Shown: positions 1 through 11,629, numbered from the stretch's first letter. The stretch: 64,000 nt of DNA from Endomychus coccineus (GCA_958510875.1 OY294068.1:173383411-173447410), one strand, 5' to 3'. The notes: generated by a model not told the origin, from the letters alone. Program-made: numbers and translations.

Positions 1-150
1 TGAATAAAACAGAAATTTACACTTTAAGTACATATTAACAATTGTTTCACCACCCAGTAGCAACCTCAGAATAAGTTATAAAAGTGTAATTTGTGTTTTC
101 ATCTCATTTTACTATTAATTTTGCATGAATTTACACTTTATTATTCATTT
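1..150. repeat. dispersed repeat, left part
   Basis: AT-rich sequence without a gene. The first 60 bases resemble 29915-29970 (shared ttacact.. and atattaacaattg blocks followed by a cacc/ccac stretch), so this is part of a dispersed repeat whose other copy lies near 29.9-30.7 kb. Confidence 0.45.
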
Positions 151-209
151 CTATAAGCCTGTTCACCATATTTTCAAAATCAACTGAATTGAAATTACTT
201 CCCTAGAGA

Positions 210-930
210 TGATAAGACTAATATAAGAAACTATAGGCCATTACGAAAAGTGTTTGAATCTATAGAGACATAAATTTGCCATACAAATTGGTGCTGCAAT
301 TATTTCTGAACAACATTTTGTAAGTATAATTCAACATTATCTAATTTGATAATGATTAATGAACAGTAAGAAATATATGAAATAATTGATGGTGAAAGCT
401 GTTACTTTGTGATAATTATAGAAACACTAACATGAATAGTTTCAACAAAAAGTGATACTATGGTCACATTAGTGTTTCTGTGATAAAAGACAAAGTAATA
501 AGTGTTTTATTATATCAATATATGAAGCATTGAAAAATAAACAGGTAGTTGCTGCATATACTGACTACATAAAGGTTTTGATATGGTTTCACATAAGAGG
601 CTTGTGGAGAAGATGAGCTTTTTTAATGTAAATATGAATTTATTAAAATGAATTGGAAGTTACTTACTGACCTGAAAGTTTACCAATGGTAAAATATCAA
701 CATTTCATATCTAATGAAATGAGAGTCCAATCTGGGTTGCGGCAAGATTCCCACCTGGGGTCTTTTTTATAAAATTTTAATTTTAGCTGATATGAAAATG
801 TATATGACAATTTTATACTTTAGGATAGTATAGCTTTCCAACATGATTTAGACAGACTTTATAATAATTGCGTAATTGAAAATGGTTTTTCACTTTGTAT
901 TACAAAATGTTGTGTGATAACTTTTTCAAA
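210..930 (+). pseudogene. decayed non-LTR retrotransposon reverse transcriptase
   Basis: Short stretches of reverse-transcriptase homology appear in order across several frames. RNYRPLRKVFESI at about 219 matches the NYRP-SKVFE block. A YTDYIKVLI-like block at about 558 corresponds to YTDFSKAFD. A decayed VPQG-LGP block follows near 727, then a DM.MY remnant of the FADD catalytic box near 788, then DLDRLYNNC and FSLCITKCCVITF near 848-920. Stops and frameshifts separate them, so the copy is dead. The order and motifs fit the Jockey/R1-type LINE reverse transcriptases found more complete at 2074 and 17131. Confidence 0.7.
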
Positions 931-1019
931 ATTCTCCACATATACAGTTTCCTTATAAACTTGAATAAAATAGCTATTAAAAGTTTGTTTTTCCTTAATT
1001 TAATAAATAAAACTATAGT

Positions 1020-1180
1020 TTTGTAATATTTGCTTGAAGAAGCTACAGTGTCAGTGAAACCATAGCTATATTTATTTATCAAATTAGTGAAAATCAAACT
1101 ATTAATAGTTATTTTATTCAAGATTAGAATAAATTTTCATCAGATAATGGCTGATAATATTCGAGCTCCTTGTACCTGGA
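1020..1180. repeat. dispersed repeat, right part (copy 1)
   Basis: Closely similar to 30620-30750: both carry cttgaagaagc, gtcag.gaaac, tatatttattta, gaaaatcaaac and aatagttatttta in the same order. Probably the 3' end of a retroelement; no coding capacity. Confidence 0.6.
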
Positions 1181-1187
1181 TAATATA

Positions 1188-1304
1188 CTGGGATATCAAA
1201 AATTATCTTGGTCAAGGGTGGTTGTGGAATCTAAAATGTGTGTCTTACTTCACGTTTGAAATAATTATGTCACTGTCACACTGACATCATCAATAACCTA
1301 CAAA
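1188..1304. mobile_element. solo left end of the CCGGGATATC MITE family
   Basis: Matches the first ~115 bp of the complete elements at 33559 and 49190 (ggatatcaaaaattatct, ggtcaagggtggttgtgg, then catcatcaat.acctacaaa) and then diverges. It is preceded by TA at 1186. The right end is absent, so it is a truncated copy. Confidence 0.8.
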
Positions 1305-1431
1305 ATGCCTATTTTCGAACGGGTGCGCTAGTTAATGTGCATCGAACAAAACGGGGGACAATTCCAACAATTACTGTAATTTAGTTTTTCTTGTTACTAA
1401 AACCGTTATTTCATAATTTGTAGTTCATTAT

Positions 1432-2066
1432 GAAAATTTGAAAATTTTATGATCTCCACTTCGTTCAAGGAACTTTTAACTGAGAAACAAAAATTGAAAG
1501 TCACTTCCGGTTTGACTGGAAGTGACTCTAACTTTTTTATTTCAAATAGCACCCTGTATATTTATTACAATTTTTGATTTCTACTCAAAATTATCTTTCC
1601 AACGATGTATCACACTTTGTATTTTACATTTGATTTGCTGGAGAAAAAGAGAATGGAAATTTCAAATTGGAAGAATTGCAGTAGGCTACGATATTTTGTG
1701 TAATCTTGATTTTGACAATAATAATTGATAATTCATGAACAATTTTCATTCGAGATGAAGAAGAGAACGTCAAATTTCAAATTATTAGAATTGTAGTAGA
1801 ACTGGAAGAATTAATAATTCTTAAATTAAAACCTTAGTGTGCCATGGAAACATTTGAATACATTTGTTTGTAACTTTGATAGTGATACATCGTTGGAAAG
1901 ATAACTTTGAGTAGAAATCAGAAATTGTAAAAAATTTACAGGGTGATATTTGAAATAAAAAAATCAGAGTCACTTCCGGTCAAACCGGAAGTAACTTTCA
2001 ATTTTTGTTTTTCTCAGTTAAAGGTTCCTTGAACGAATTGGAGATCATAAAATTTTCAAATTTTTA
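1432..2066. mobile_element. MITE with ~187 bp terminal inverted repeats
   Basis: The left arm (1432-1620) and right arm (1880-2066) are inverted copies; both contain an aattttatgatctcc / ggagatcataaaatt block, an acttccggt palindrome and a cgatgtatcac block. Each arm also contains a mariner-like terminal motif (caccctgtata) facing inward. No transposase. A LINE starts directly after it. Confidence 0.8.
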
Positions 2067-2073
2067 TCTTTTG

Positions 2074-3410
2074 AAATAGACGATCTGTCCAAGGCCTTCG
2101 ACAGGCTTGACCACAGACTTCTGTTAAGGAAACTTGATGGTATTGGTTTCTCTGTGGAACTCTTATCTTTCATCGCCTCATATCTCAGTGATAGGCGCCA
2201 ATTTGTCGTGGTAAATGGGCAGAGATCGGTTGAGTATCTTGCTTCTTCAGGAGTCCCCCAAGGCTCAATTTTAGGACCACTATTTTTGTTAATGATGTTT
2301 TAATAGTTCTCAGTGTTCTCTGTCTTTTATATGCCGATGATTTCAAAATGTTCTTCGTCATCAAATCCACAGTTGATTGTTATCTACTTCAGAGAAGTCT
2401 TGATATGATGGTTATATGGTGTTCAGCGAACAAGCTGTCTCTTAATGTTAACAAGTGCTGCGTTATGTCTTACACAAATAAGACCAACTTGACTATATTT
2501 GATTACAACGTAGACGGTACTATCCTTAAGAGACCAGCAACCTATAAAGACCTCGGCGTAATTTTCGATCCCAAACTATCCTTCATTTCTCACCTGGAGT
2601 CTGTGATGGAGGCTGCTTACAGACTACTTGGGTTTATTGTGCGAAGCTGTCGTGATTTTTCTGACATAGACACGCTCAAATTGTTGTTCATAACATTTGT
2701 GCGATCGCGGCTTGAGTACGCATCTGTGATTTGGTTCCCTGGTTATGCCGTTCATAGAGATGCCCTGGAATCTGTTCACCGCCGCTTTTTGAAGTACCTG
2801 TCCTTCAGGACAGACGGTTTTTATCCTATCAGGGGCATTCCTAATTCTTTCTTGTTAGATAGATTCAATATGTCATCCCTTTCTCGCAGAAATAATTATG
2901 TACTCCAGGTCAGTCTGTACAAGTTGCTTAATAACCTAATTGACTGCCCCATGCTGCTGGAAAGAGTCAATTTCCTAGTTCCTCTGCTGAACTCACGCTC
3001 TGTAAAAACTTTCTACCTCCAAACTCCTCGTACTAACTTACTTAAATTATCTCCATTATTTTGCATGTGCCATGCCTATAACACCTATGACACTACTACT
3101 AAATACAATATTTTCAATTCTAGCCTAAAACAGATTGCTCGCCTACTGCGATGAAACAATATTCATACTTTTTCAGCTCTTTCTTCCATTTTTTTCTCAT
3201 TGTTCATTGCTGTGTTTAATATTTTGGTTATTCTTACTTTTTCTTTTTGATTTTGTCTCCTCTCGGACTAGAGTATAGTTTTATTTAGATTTAGTTTAGA
3301 TAATAATTGATTGATTTATATATTGTCTTATGCATTGTCCTGATCGCTAATTGGGTTTATACCTGTTGATCATTGTAAGATTGAATAAATAAATAAATAA
3401 ATAAATAACC
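2074..3410 (+). mobile_element. 5'-truncated Jockey-like LINE with reverse transcriptase remnant
   Basis: Encodes the C-terminal half of a non-LTR reverse transcriptase. DLSKAFDRLDH is at 2079, SGVPQGSILGPL at about 2250, then a small frame break near 2295, then YADD with LYADDFKMF at about 2330, followed by an open frame 2348-3154. That frame carries KLSLNVNKCCVMSY, DLGVIFDPKLSF, RSRLEYASVIW and the downstream C-terminal region to a TGA at 3152. The copy ends in an (AATA)n tail at 3385-3408, typical of this group. The 5' half (endonuclease, ORF1) is missing and one frameshift disrupts the catalytic region, so it is not autonomous. It is the best preserved LINE end in the window. Confidence 0.9.
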
Positions 3411-3586
3411 GAGATAATCCATTGGAACATATATACTGGGACACCCGGTATATTTATGAGGAGGGGTGGGAGAACAGGAAAGAGTTTGCCCTCGCCAGAA
3501 GATTTAAATGGTTCGAAGGATTTGATTGTCCATTTAATCGTCGTAGTAGTCCCTATCTGTTCGAGATTTTTTATTGTTGTGTTTGT
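3411..3586. other. short unannotated gap
   Basis: Contains an isolated mariner-type terminal motif (gggacacccggtatat) near 3440; nothing else recognised. Confidence 0.4.
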
Positions 3587-4649
3587 TAAACAAAAAATTG
3601 ACCAATTTTCTGGCTAATTATTGGGAAAATTTAGTCGGGGGTTTTCGGGGTCGCTGATTACGATTCTGAACTCAGATTGGCCAAAATCGAACTCCCCAGC
3701 TGGTAATTGGCCACTTTAATTGGACAAAGTGACCATTTTTTTAAATGTCATCAAAAATAGCCAGGAAAAATCACTCGGGGGTTTTCGGAGTCGCTGAGTA
3801 CGATTCTGAAGTTAAATTGGCCAAAATCGAACTCCTCAGCTGGTAATTGGCAGCATATACATATTTACAATATTTTTAATCAATTAAATATTATTTACAA
3901 AATGCATACTTCAGTAAGTACAAGTAAAATCAATCTTCATCGTCACTATCATAATCATAATAATTGTCATTGCGTGTTTGAATATTTTCAATGCCTTCTT
4001 CTTCATTGGTATTATCTACTTCATCATCGTCATGTGTTGTTTTATTTATAGGTGTACTCTCTTTCAATTTCTTAGGATGATAACAGCAATTTTAAGATCA
4101 AAATATTAAATGGACGTATATGTCCATAGTATACGTAATGATGCTGTGTGGAATATAAGAAGAGATGAGAAGGTAGAAAACATTTTTAGATGAGCGGGAA
4201 TTTATTTCAAATTAAAAAATTAGAATTCGATTTTGTTTCTGATTTAAATTAGTAACGACCTTTTTTTAACAAATTTTTAAACATTTAACATAAAATAACA
4301 ACCTCCACAACCCCTAACTGAGGATTTCTGGTTAGTTTTGATGAAATTAAGAAATAATGATCAATTTTGTCCAATTAAACCTGCCAATTACCAGCTGAGC
4401 AGTTCGATTTTGGACAATTTGACTTCAGAATCGTAATCAGCGACCCCAAAAACCCCCGAGTGATTTTTCCTGGCTATTTTTGATGAAATTTAAAAAAATG
4501 GTCTCTTTGTCCAATTAAAGTGGCCAATTACCAGCTGGGGAGTTCGATTTTGGCCAATCTGAGTTCAGAATCGTAATCAGCGACCCCGAAAACCCCCGAC
4601 TAAATTTTCCCAATAATTAGCCAGAAAATTGGGTCAATTTTTTGTTTAA
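3587..4649. mobile_element. MITE with ~270 bp TIRs built from a duplicated ~140 bp module
   Basis: The ends aaacaaaaaattgacc and ggtcaattttttgttt are inverted copies. Each arm contains two tandem copies, 140 bp apart, of a module with cgggggttttcgg, gattctgaa, ggccaaaatcgaactcc and cagctggtaattgg. The left arm is about 3587-3850 and the right arm about 4370-4649. The middle holds a short acidic reading frame on the minus strand (separate entry). Confidence 0.85.
3930..4091 (-). pseudogene. acidic protein C-terminus captured inside a MITE
   Basis: A 53-codon open stretch with no start codon. It runs from NCCYHPKKLKEST through an Asp/Glu-rich centre (THDDDEVDNTNEEEG) to DNYYDYDSDDED and a TGA. 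The strongly biased, protein-like composition suggests the last exon of a real gene (host gene or lost transposase) between the TIRs. I do not recognise the protein family. Confidence 0.4.
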
Positions 4650-5118
4650 AAAAATAATAACAAATTTACACAAAAAACTAACCGGTAAGCTGTTTTCTAG
4701 ACGTCATCCCGAATCAAATGCACTTTGTTTCATCAAAATCGGTCCATATCTAACGATTTTCGTAAGTCGACCTGTTTTAATACCCATTTGACTCGACTAT
4801 TGTGATTGAAAGGAATTGTTTGTATCCTCATCGCGTTCCTATATTCCACCACAAGTCTAGACCCGACTCCTATGTCAAACGTGATATGCTTTGGTTAGAG
4901 CATGACCGTTCAGTAGATACCTTCCAATTGATAAACTTGGTGCGCTCATAATGTTTGAACTGATAGATCAATTATTTAATAATGTAAGAACAATATATTA
5001 ATTATTGTAAAACTGTGTTCATGCGAATAACACATGTACACAAAATTTGTGAAACTTAACCCCTTTCTTCATTTCATTATTAAATCTCATTTATTCATTA
5101 TTGTTTTTCTTACTTTAG
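4650..5118. other. AT-rich sequence upstream of the PRMT9 exon
   Basis: No gene or repeat recognised. It should be intron of the PRMT9-type gene, since 5118 ends in a splice acceptor. I looked for an earlier coding exon here and found none convincing. Confidence 0.5.
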
Positions 5119-6652
5119 ATGTGGTGAATTCAAAATAGGTAAAAAATACGTACAAGATGCTTTGCGTTGTGACGAAAAATTGTTGATTGCCGAGAAAAAT
5201 CTCCTGCATATAAAATGGAATCAACTTCCTAGGTGGCACTTCCGAATGTTGAACGATTATCGTCGCAATAATGCTTACAAGACAGCCATTAACAAAGCTA
5301 TTGACAAAGGTTTCAATAAGATTGTCGACATTGGATCAGGATGTGGTCTTCTAAGCCTATATGCAGGTTCTCGTCAACCTAAACCAGAAATTATGGCATT
5401 TGAAGAGAATGAACTTCTTTTTGAAATGGGACTTCGCATATTTGAGGAGCATAATGTGCATGTACTTCCAATGAACGTTTATTCAACAAATGTATCAATG
5501 GGACCCATTCCAAAAAATTTGTTAATAACGGAAATTTTTGATGTATCACTTTTTGGAGAGGGTATTTTAACATCATTAGTTCATGCATTCTCAACATTTA
5601 TGCCTAATGGACTGGTGAAGGTAATACCTGCTAAAGCACGGATTTATATGACTGGTATTAGTTGTAATGAAATTGTATCCAAGTTCAAATTTACTAACTG
5701 GATTCCAGAACTTCGCCTCCATAATATTTGTTTATCAGAATTAAAATCAGAGCCATATGAAGCTGAACATCTGAACTGGAAAAGAGTAAAATATATAACG
5801 GATACTGTCTCAGTCATGAGCGTTGATTTTATGAATAAAGATTTGCTAGAATTGTTAAAACAAGATTTATGGGAAGAACTCATCGATTTAACATGTATTG
5901 AAGCTGGTGAAGTCCATGCATTGGCAGTTTGGTTTGATCTACATTTAGATGAAGACACTGTCATCACGACCAACCCGCTAGATGAAAGGCGGGTATTTTG
6001 TTGGGAGCAAGCTATATTCAATTTAAATCATCCCTTCAAAGTCAATACAGGAGACCAAGTACAAGTTGCAGCTTCTTTGAAGAATGAGTGTTTTGAATTT
6101 GAGATAACTCAACCAGTTTCACCCAAATGCAAAGAATGCTTTCATGCTTCCAAAGATTTGATATTATATTTGAATGACAAACAGTTGGTAGATTGTCTAA
6201 TTGAGGTAGCCGAAACTTTCAATGATGCTCATAAAGTTATGATAGATTACAGTCCTTGTCCAGTTCTGGGATTGTTACTTGCAAAAAAAGGATACCGTGT
6301 ATATCATATGTACAAAAATGAAGCTGATGTTGAATTCCTGCAGCATGTGCTGATGAAAAATAGCATACATGATGCGAATTTCACTTTTGTAAGTGCTTCA
6401 ATGCATGTGGACTATATACCCACATTGAAATCTACAGATATAGTGTTTTTTGAAGCTATTGATCCTGATGGGTCTTTGAAACAATTACCTCTACATTGTG
6501 CACTGTACAATAAATGGAAACCGTGTGCTCTTCCGAAGCACGTCAGAGTAGGATTTTGTTTAATTGATTCGCCCTATTTGGAATTCTGTAATAGAGTGAA
6601 TGATCAAAATGTTGCACCCTTCCAGATAGCCAAATATATTAATGAGTATACG
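5119..6652 (+). CDS. PRMT9: PRMT9-type protein arginine methyltransferase, penultimate exon in view
   Basis: Class I SAM-dependent arginine methyltransferase with two methyltransferase-like units in tandem. The exon starts after tactttag (phase 1; first full codons CGEFKIGKK) and ends acg|gtgagt in phase 0. In the translation RWHFRMLNDYRRN is followed by motif I, VDIGSGCGLLS. Next comes TEIFDVSLFGEGI, the PRMT9-style double-E loop in place of the SExMG of other PRMTs. A beta-barrel segment with VHALAVWFDLHL comes next, then the degenerate second methyltransferase unit (IDYSPCPVLGLLLAKKGYRV). PRMT9 proteins methylate splicing factor SF3B2 in mammals. The N-terminal TPR-coding exons are not in the window, so this is partial. 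No internal stop is seen. Confidence 0.88.
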
Positions 6653-6839
6653 GTGAGTGTAAACTTTTGTATACTAGTAGAGGAAATAAAGCAGAAAAAA
6701 GGTATAAAGTAAAAAAAAAACGGATTAGCACTTCAGAGGAAAATGCATCTTTCTGAATGCATTTTCAGGAGATAATATCGAAAATGTTGAAAAAATTGCC
6801 AAAATGTCTCACTCGGGTGGTTTTTGGGGTTAGGGCTCG

Positions 6840-7560
6840 GAATTGTATTCGAATTATTCAAATATTCAAGTATTTGAATACCCACAATTCAAATACTTTG
6901 AAAAAAATATTTGATATTCAAATATTTGAATATTCAGATATCCAAATATCTAAATATTCAAATATCCAAATATCTGAATATTCGAATATCCAAATATCTG
7001 GATGATCAAAAATTTAAGGATCTGTGGTTTTCATATTCGGAGCAAGGATGAACATCGAACCGAATCCATCAAAAAAATTGTTGTCCTTTGCACTGGTGGA
7101 GAAATAATGAAGGTAAATATCAAAAGCTATCAAAATATGCGAATCAGTATCTTTCAATCCCAGCCACGTAAAAAAATTGTTTTTAAGTGAAAATTTATAA
7201 ACTTTGATTTTGAATAAAAAATATATTGCAATATTTTCAATTTATGTTACAATTTTCCTAATACCTATTGATCGTTGGCATCTATAAAAATATGAATATC
7301 CGGATATCGAAATAGTTACACATATTTTCAATCAATCAAATATTAGAATATCTGAGTATTCCCATATCCAGATATCTGAATATCCAAATATTTGAATATT
7401 CAGATATTTAATTATTTGGATAGTTGAATATTCAGATATTCAAATATTTGGATATTTGAATATTCAGATATTCAAATATTTGGATATTTGCAAATATTCA
7501 AATATTGGATAATTTGAATATTCAAATAGGATTATAAACAAATACTTGAATACTTGGATA
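6840..7560. repeat. AT-rich quasi-palindromic simple repeat
   Basis: Dominated by variants of a 12-mer such as gaatatccaaat / atttgaatattc in both orientations, so the strand reads nearly the same as its complement and could form many alternative hairpins. A short non-repetitive stretch lies in the middle (about 7010-7290). Confidence 0.85.
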
Positions 7561-7608
7561 CGAAAAATTCCGACCCCTACTTGCTATATTTGAACTTGGA
7601 CGCACCTG

Positions 7609-8062
7609 AGGCTCAGGACATCCTGGTACTATCGTCGTCTCCAGGGAATTAACATTGTTACTAAAAGTTTCAACATTTTTGCCATTGAAATAGATAATAT
7701 TTCACTATTTATTTTTTTTTTCGGACTAGAAAAATTCAAGTTTCATTGTTGCAAACGGTATTTTTTGAATTCTTTGTTGTCTATATCACAAATCTGTTCA
7801 CCAGATGCTTCGGTGATTGGTTCTAACTACAGTAAGGTTATCAGCGATCCCGAAAACCCCCGTGAGACGAATTTGGTTGTATTTCAGAGCATATTAAAAA
7901 ATATATCAGGCGAAGACCTAGATAATCAGGATATCCTAACCACCAGGTGACTATTAGTGTCATAACCTGTATGCTCAAGAGAACCTCCCTAACAGGTTTC
8001 ATTCCTTTGCAGAAGATATTTCTGCGAATTCCCTGGAGACGACGATAGTACCTGAGCCCCAT
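7609..8062. mobile_element. nested small inverted-repeat element
   Basis: Ends share ggctcagg and tactatcgtcgtctccag with ~40 bp inverted homology. Lies wholly inside the 6722-8157 element. Contains one copy of the cagcgatcccgaaaacccc motif also found in the arms of the element at 3587-4649. Confidence 0.6.
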
Positions 8063-8269
8063 GTGCTATATTTGGCTACATTTTTTCAAGATTTTTGATA
8101 TTACCTCCTGAAAATGCATTCAAAAAGATGCATTTTCCTCTATAGAAATGCTAAAATCCACATAAAATGGTAACATTTTTTCTTAATGACCTCTAGAATC
8201 GATTTTTAAAAAAGTTTTCAAAATCGGTTCATCCGATTTTTGTTCGACTTTTCTGCTGTATTCTCTCAA

Positions 8270-8530
8270 CTGTACGTTGTTAAGCGTATATATCATTTCC
8301 TTTCATTGATAAATTTGCGCGAAGACAAGCTTTTTGATAGTTTATAATAAAGCGTGATATCTTCGATATTTCCTTATCCTCTTAGAAATCGACTTTTTTT
8401 TTGCAATAAACAAATTCACTCCTCTTCACTTATAGTATGAACCAAACAGGTTGCGACAAGATAAGCTCCCATTTGTGGTTTATATCTTCATTTATCTTTA
8501 TCCTTTCAAGAAATAAACTTTACACGTTTA
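8270..8530. repeat. degenerate ~120 bp tandem repeat, left part
   Basis: Two decayed units with tttgcgcgaagacaagct and tatgaaccaaac..ttgcgacaagataagctcccatt. The same units continue at 11630-12120, so the mariner element at 8537-10856 lies within the repeat field. Confidence 0.55.
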
Positions 8531-8536
8531 TATATA

Positions 8537-10856
8537 CAGGATGTCCTCGAACTGCGTGCCCAAAATAAAACCGAAGATTCTTTGATTCGAAAAAAAGTTG
8601 ATGAGCCTTTTTACTTTTGCCTCAAGTGTCTTGTTTACCCGGTAGAGGGCTTCAAAATTGCAAAAATAATTTTGTTTTTTCGGTATAACTTGAAAACGTG
8701 ATGAAGAACTTTTACAATATTTAGCAGGTGAGTTACTGTCAATAATGGCCATTTTTGAGAGTGGAGCACAGAGCCTTAGAGACCATAGAAATGGCTCAAA
8801 CTTGAGGATGTAACGGGAAAAGTGTCCAGAACTTTTTTGTGGTCGATGTAATTCACTCTATATTTTTTATGTAGATAGCTTATCTAATTTGAAAACTTTT
8901 CTTACTCTTAGAAAATTTTGATAAAATCAACGGATTAGCTTGAAAAAATTAATTTTCGAGTCTCTGCAATTTTGGCTTACTAATTTTACTTGATTAAAAT
9001 ACCTTAGTTGCCTTTGCTTTTCTAATATCATTTTGGCATTTGAAGAATTTATTCTCAAAACTGTCAGTTTTTACTTTGCTTACCGTAAAAATTATATAAA
9101 ATTATGGCTCAAAATTTCACTAACACTGAAATGGTTGATATGTTATTGATTTATGAACTTTGTCGTTGCAATGGCCGGAGAAGGGAAAGATATCCGCATC
9201 GCAGAATTCCAAATCGGCAAACCTTCGCGAAACTGGCAAATTTGAAGCAAATCGCAGAGAAACTGGACGCAGACGGACAAGAAGGACGTTAGAGCTCGAA
9301 GAAGCGATACTGGAAGCGGTTGAAACTGAACCTGGGATAAGCACACTACGTTTGGGACTTCGTATTGGAGCCTCAAAATCATTAGTTCATAATGTACTGA
9401 AAGAAGAACTGTTGTATCCCTATCATATTAAAACAGTTCAAGACTTATTGCCCATGGATCCAGGTCATCGGCTAGATTTCTGTCGGCTTATTGTCCAAAG
9501 ACAAAACGCAAACCCCAATTTTTGTAGAAGAATTCTGTTCACGGACGAAGATACTTTCACGAGATGTGGTCTTTTTAACCTCCATAATGAACATTTCTAT
9601 GCTGATGAAAATCCTCATGAAACGGAAGTTACATATTTTCAGAATCAAACTAAAATCAATGTTTGGGTTGGAATTGTGGATAACTTTATTATTGGCCCTA
9701 CCGCTATACCCGATCGATTGAACGGGGAGAACTACTTGAACTTTTTGGAACAAAGGCTACTTGAACTGTTGGAAGACTTGCCCTTACACATTCGTCGTGG
9801 CCTGGTTTATCCATGATGGTGCACCTCCTCATTTCACATTAGCTGTGAGGCGACATTTGAATGCGGAATATCCAGATCGCTGGATAGGTAGAGGACACGA
9901 TGCACCAGTGAACTGGTCGGCCCGCTCCCCTGATTTGACGCCCTGCGACTTCTTTCTATGGGGCGCTTTGAAGTCGAAAGTTTATGCAGCTCCAGTAAAC
10001 ACACGAGAGGAATTGTTGCAACGAATTAATCATGAAGCGGATTTATTGAAGAATGATCCTGAAGTACTAGCCAGAGTTCAATCCAATTTCTTGAAACGAA
10101 TTAATTTGTGTATTCAGGAAAATGGGCAACATTTCGAACAATTGATGCCTTAGCGATTTCCAAAAAAGTTTTGTTGTTTCTTTTAATTTAGCATTTGTTT
10201 TTCCTAAATAATCACATCGTTTCCCCATTTATATTGTTTTTATTATTCGTGTTTTACCGAGATATTAACCATTTCAGTTTTTGAGCCATAATTTTATAAA
10301 ATTTTTACGGAAAGCAAAGTAAAAACTGACAGTTTTGAGAATAAATTCTCCAAATGCCAAAATGACATTAGAAAAGCAAAGGCAACTAAGGTATTTTAAT
10401 CAAGTAAAATTAGTAAGCCAAAATTGCAGAGACTCGAAAATTGTTTTTTTCAAGCTAAACCGTTGATTTTATCAAAATTTTCTAAGAGTAAGAAAAGTTT
10501 TCAAATTAGATAAGCTATCTACATAAAAAATATAGAGTGAATTACATCGACCACAAAAAAGTTCTGGACACTTTTCCCGTTACATCCTCAAGTTTGAGCC
10601 ATTTCTATGGTCTCTAAGGCTCTATGCTCCACTCTCAAAAACGGCTATTATTGACAGTAACTCACCTGCCAAATATTGTAAAAGTCCTCCATCACGTTCT
10701 CAAGTTATACCGAAAAAACAAAATTATTTTTGCAACTTTGAAGCCCTCTACCGGCTAAACAAGACACTTGAGGCAAAAGTAAAAAGGCTCATCGAATTTT
10801 TTTCGAATCAAAGAATCTTCGGTTTTATTTTAGCCACGCAGTTCGAGGACACCCTG
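8537..10856 (+). mobile_element. mariner-superfamily transposon with ~575 bp TIRs
   Basis: Starts TA|caggatgtcctcgaactg and ends gttcgaggacaccctg|TA, with a TA duplication at both sides as expected for Tc1/mariner. The left arm (8537-9112) and right arm (10282-10856) are long inverted copies. They extend exactly to the start of the transposase reading frame, so the right arm even contains the complement of its ATG GCT CAA. It lies in the intron of the PRMT9 gene, in sense orientation. Confidence 0.92.
9104..10153 (+). pseudogene. mariner-superfamily transposase with frameshifts
   Basis: The frame opens with MAQNFTNTEMVDMLLIYELC, shifts near 9200 to a frame with ELEEAILEAVETEPGIS (helix-turn-helix) and the catalytic block FTDEDTFTR. 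It shifts again near 9780 to a frame with WFIHDGAPPHF (second Asp) and RSPDLTPCDFFLWG (third Asp), ending QENGQHFEQLMP. Spacing between second and third Asp is 43 residues here, against 41 in the related copy at 13478, so it belongs with the DD41D-like mariner group rather than classic DD34D or DD34E. All three catalytic Asp positions are kept, but at least two frameshifts make the copy inactive as read. Confidence 0.85.
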
Positions 10857-11629
10857 TATATATATGACAGACATCAATTGAAAAAATGGAGAATCTCTAG
10901 CTGTAGCATTGAATATCTGCAGAGCTTTTGACCGAGCCTGACACCAATACCTCCTTGGGAAACTTCCGTCATATGGTTTGCCACGTCAAATTTGTCATTT
11001 ACTATCGAGTTATCTCTCAGATAGATCACTCCATGTAGTAGTTGACGGAGTCTCCTAACGATCAGTTGCTTGAAAATGAAAGTACTCTTCATACCGCTTT
11101 CTCATCTAGAGCCCCTATATCATCCAGAGGAGCGAGACAAAGACAGGTCTATGCAATTAATGAAGCAACGATTCTAAAAGGGGATTTTATTTTCTAGTAG
11201 TTATATGCAACCAACACTTAAGCTTGTATTTTCTCAAGGAAGGCGGATGGCACAATCCCTAATATGATGATTTTAGGTACAACTAACTTCCTATGAAGTC
11301 AGTTATCCATGCTCAGTATCACCACCAACAGCACCCTCTCATGGGACGATCACGTGAGGTCCATTGCGAAAACTCCGTTCACAAAAACTTTGTTTTCTAT
11401 TTCGCGCCTCATACTTTAAGAACCACAGAATTGACCTGTCCTGGAGTACTATTCACATTGTGTTGTGTAAATCTTTACCTATTGAGATCTCTCCTTATGC
11501 CTATAACATACAATTTTTCAAGAAGAAATAATTTCCACAATGGAACAATTCAGCAGTTTTTTAATAGTATTAAAAAAATGTTTGCACCAGATGACCTTCC
11601 GTATTAGTTAATTACATCTTAATTTCCTT
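10857..11629. other. PRMT9 intron, unassigned sequence
   Basis: No gene assigned. On the minus strand 11092-10874 is an open stretch with a protein-like look (FDVANHMTEVSQGGIGVRLGQKLC) that could be a decayed element fragment; I do not recognise it. Confidence 0.4.

Larger units (their letters stand above)
6722..8157. mobile_element. ~1.4 kb TIR element with nested inverted repeat and AT-rich core
   Basis: Inverted ends of about 80 bp: gaggaaaatgcatctt..gaatgcattttcaggag at 6736 and its complement at 8103-8147. Inside are an AT-rich quasi-palindromic block (6840-7560) and a second, smaller inverted repeat pair (7609-7650 against 8026-8062, sharing tactatcgtcgtctccag). No transposase. Short open frames here are products of the simple repeat. 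Confidence 0.75.

Noticed and set aside
1030..1060. hammerhead-like cttgaagaagc...gtcagtgaaac segment (also at 30628)
   Set aside because: The core is incomplete (TTGAAGA for CTGANGA), stem II is poor and no stem I partner was found; too weak to call.
6757..7005. 82-codon open frame rich in NIQISKYS repeats
   Set aside because: A translation of the AT simple repeat, not a gene.
10874..11092. minus-strand frame DVANHMTEVSQGGIGVRLG as a gene
   Set aside because: No start context or recognised family; kept only as a note on the intron.
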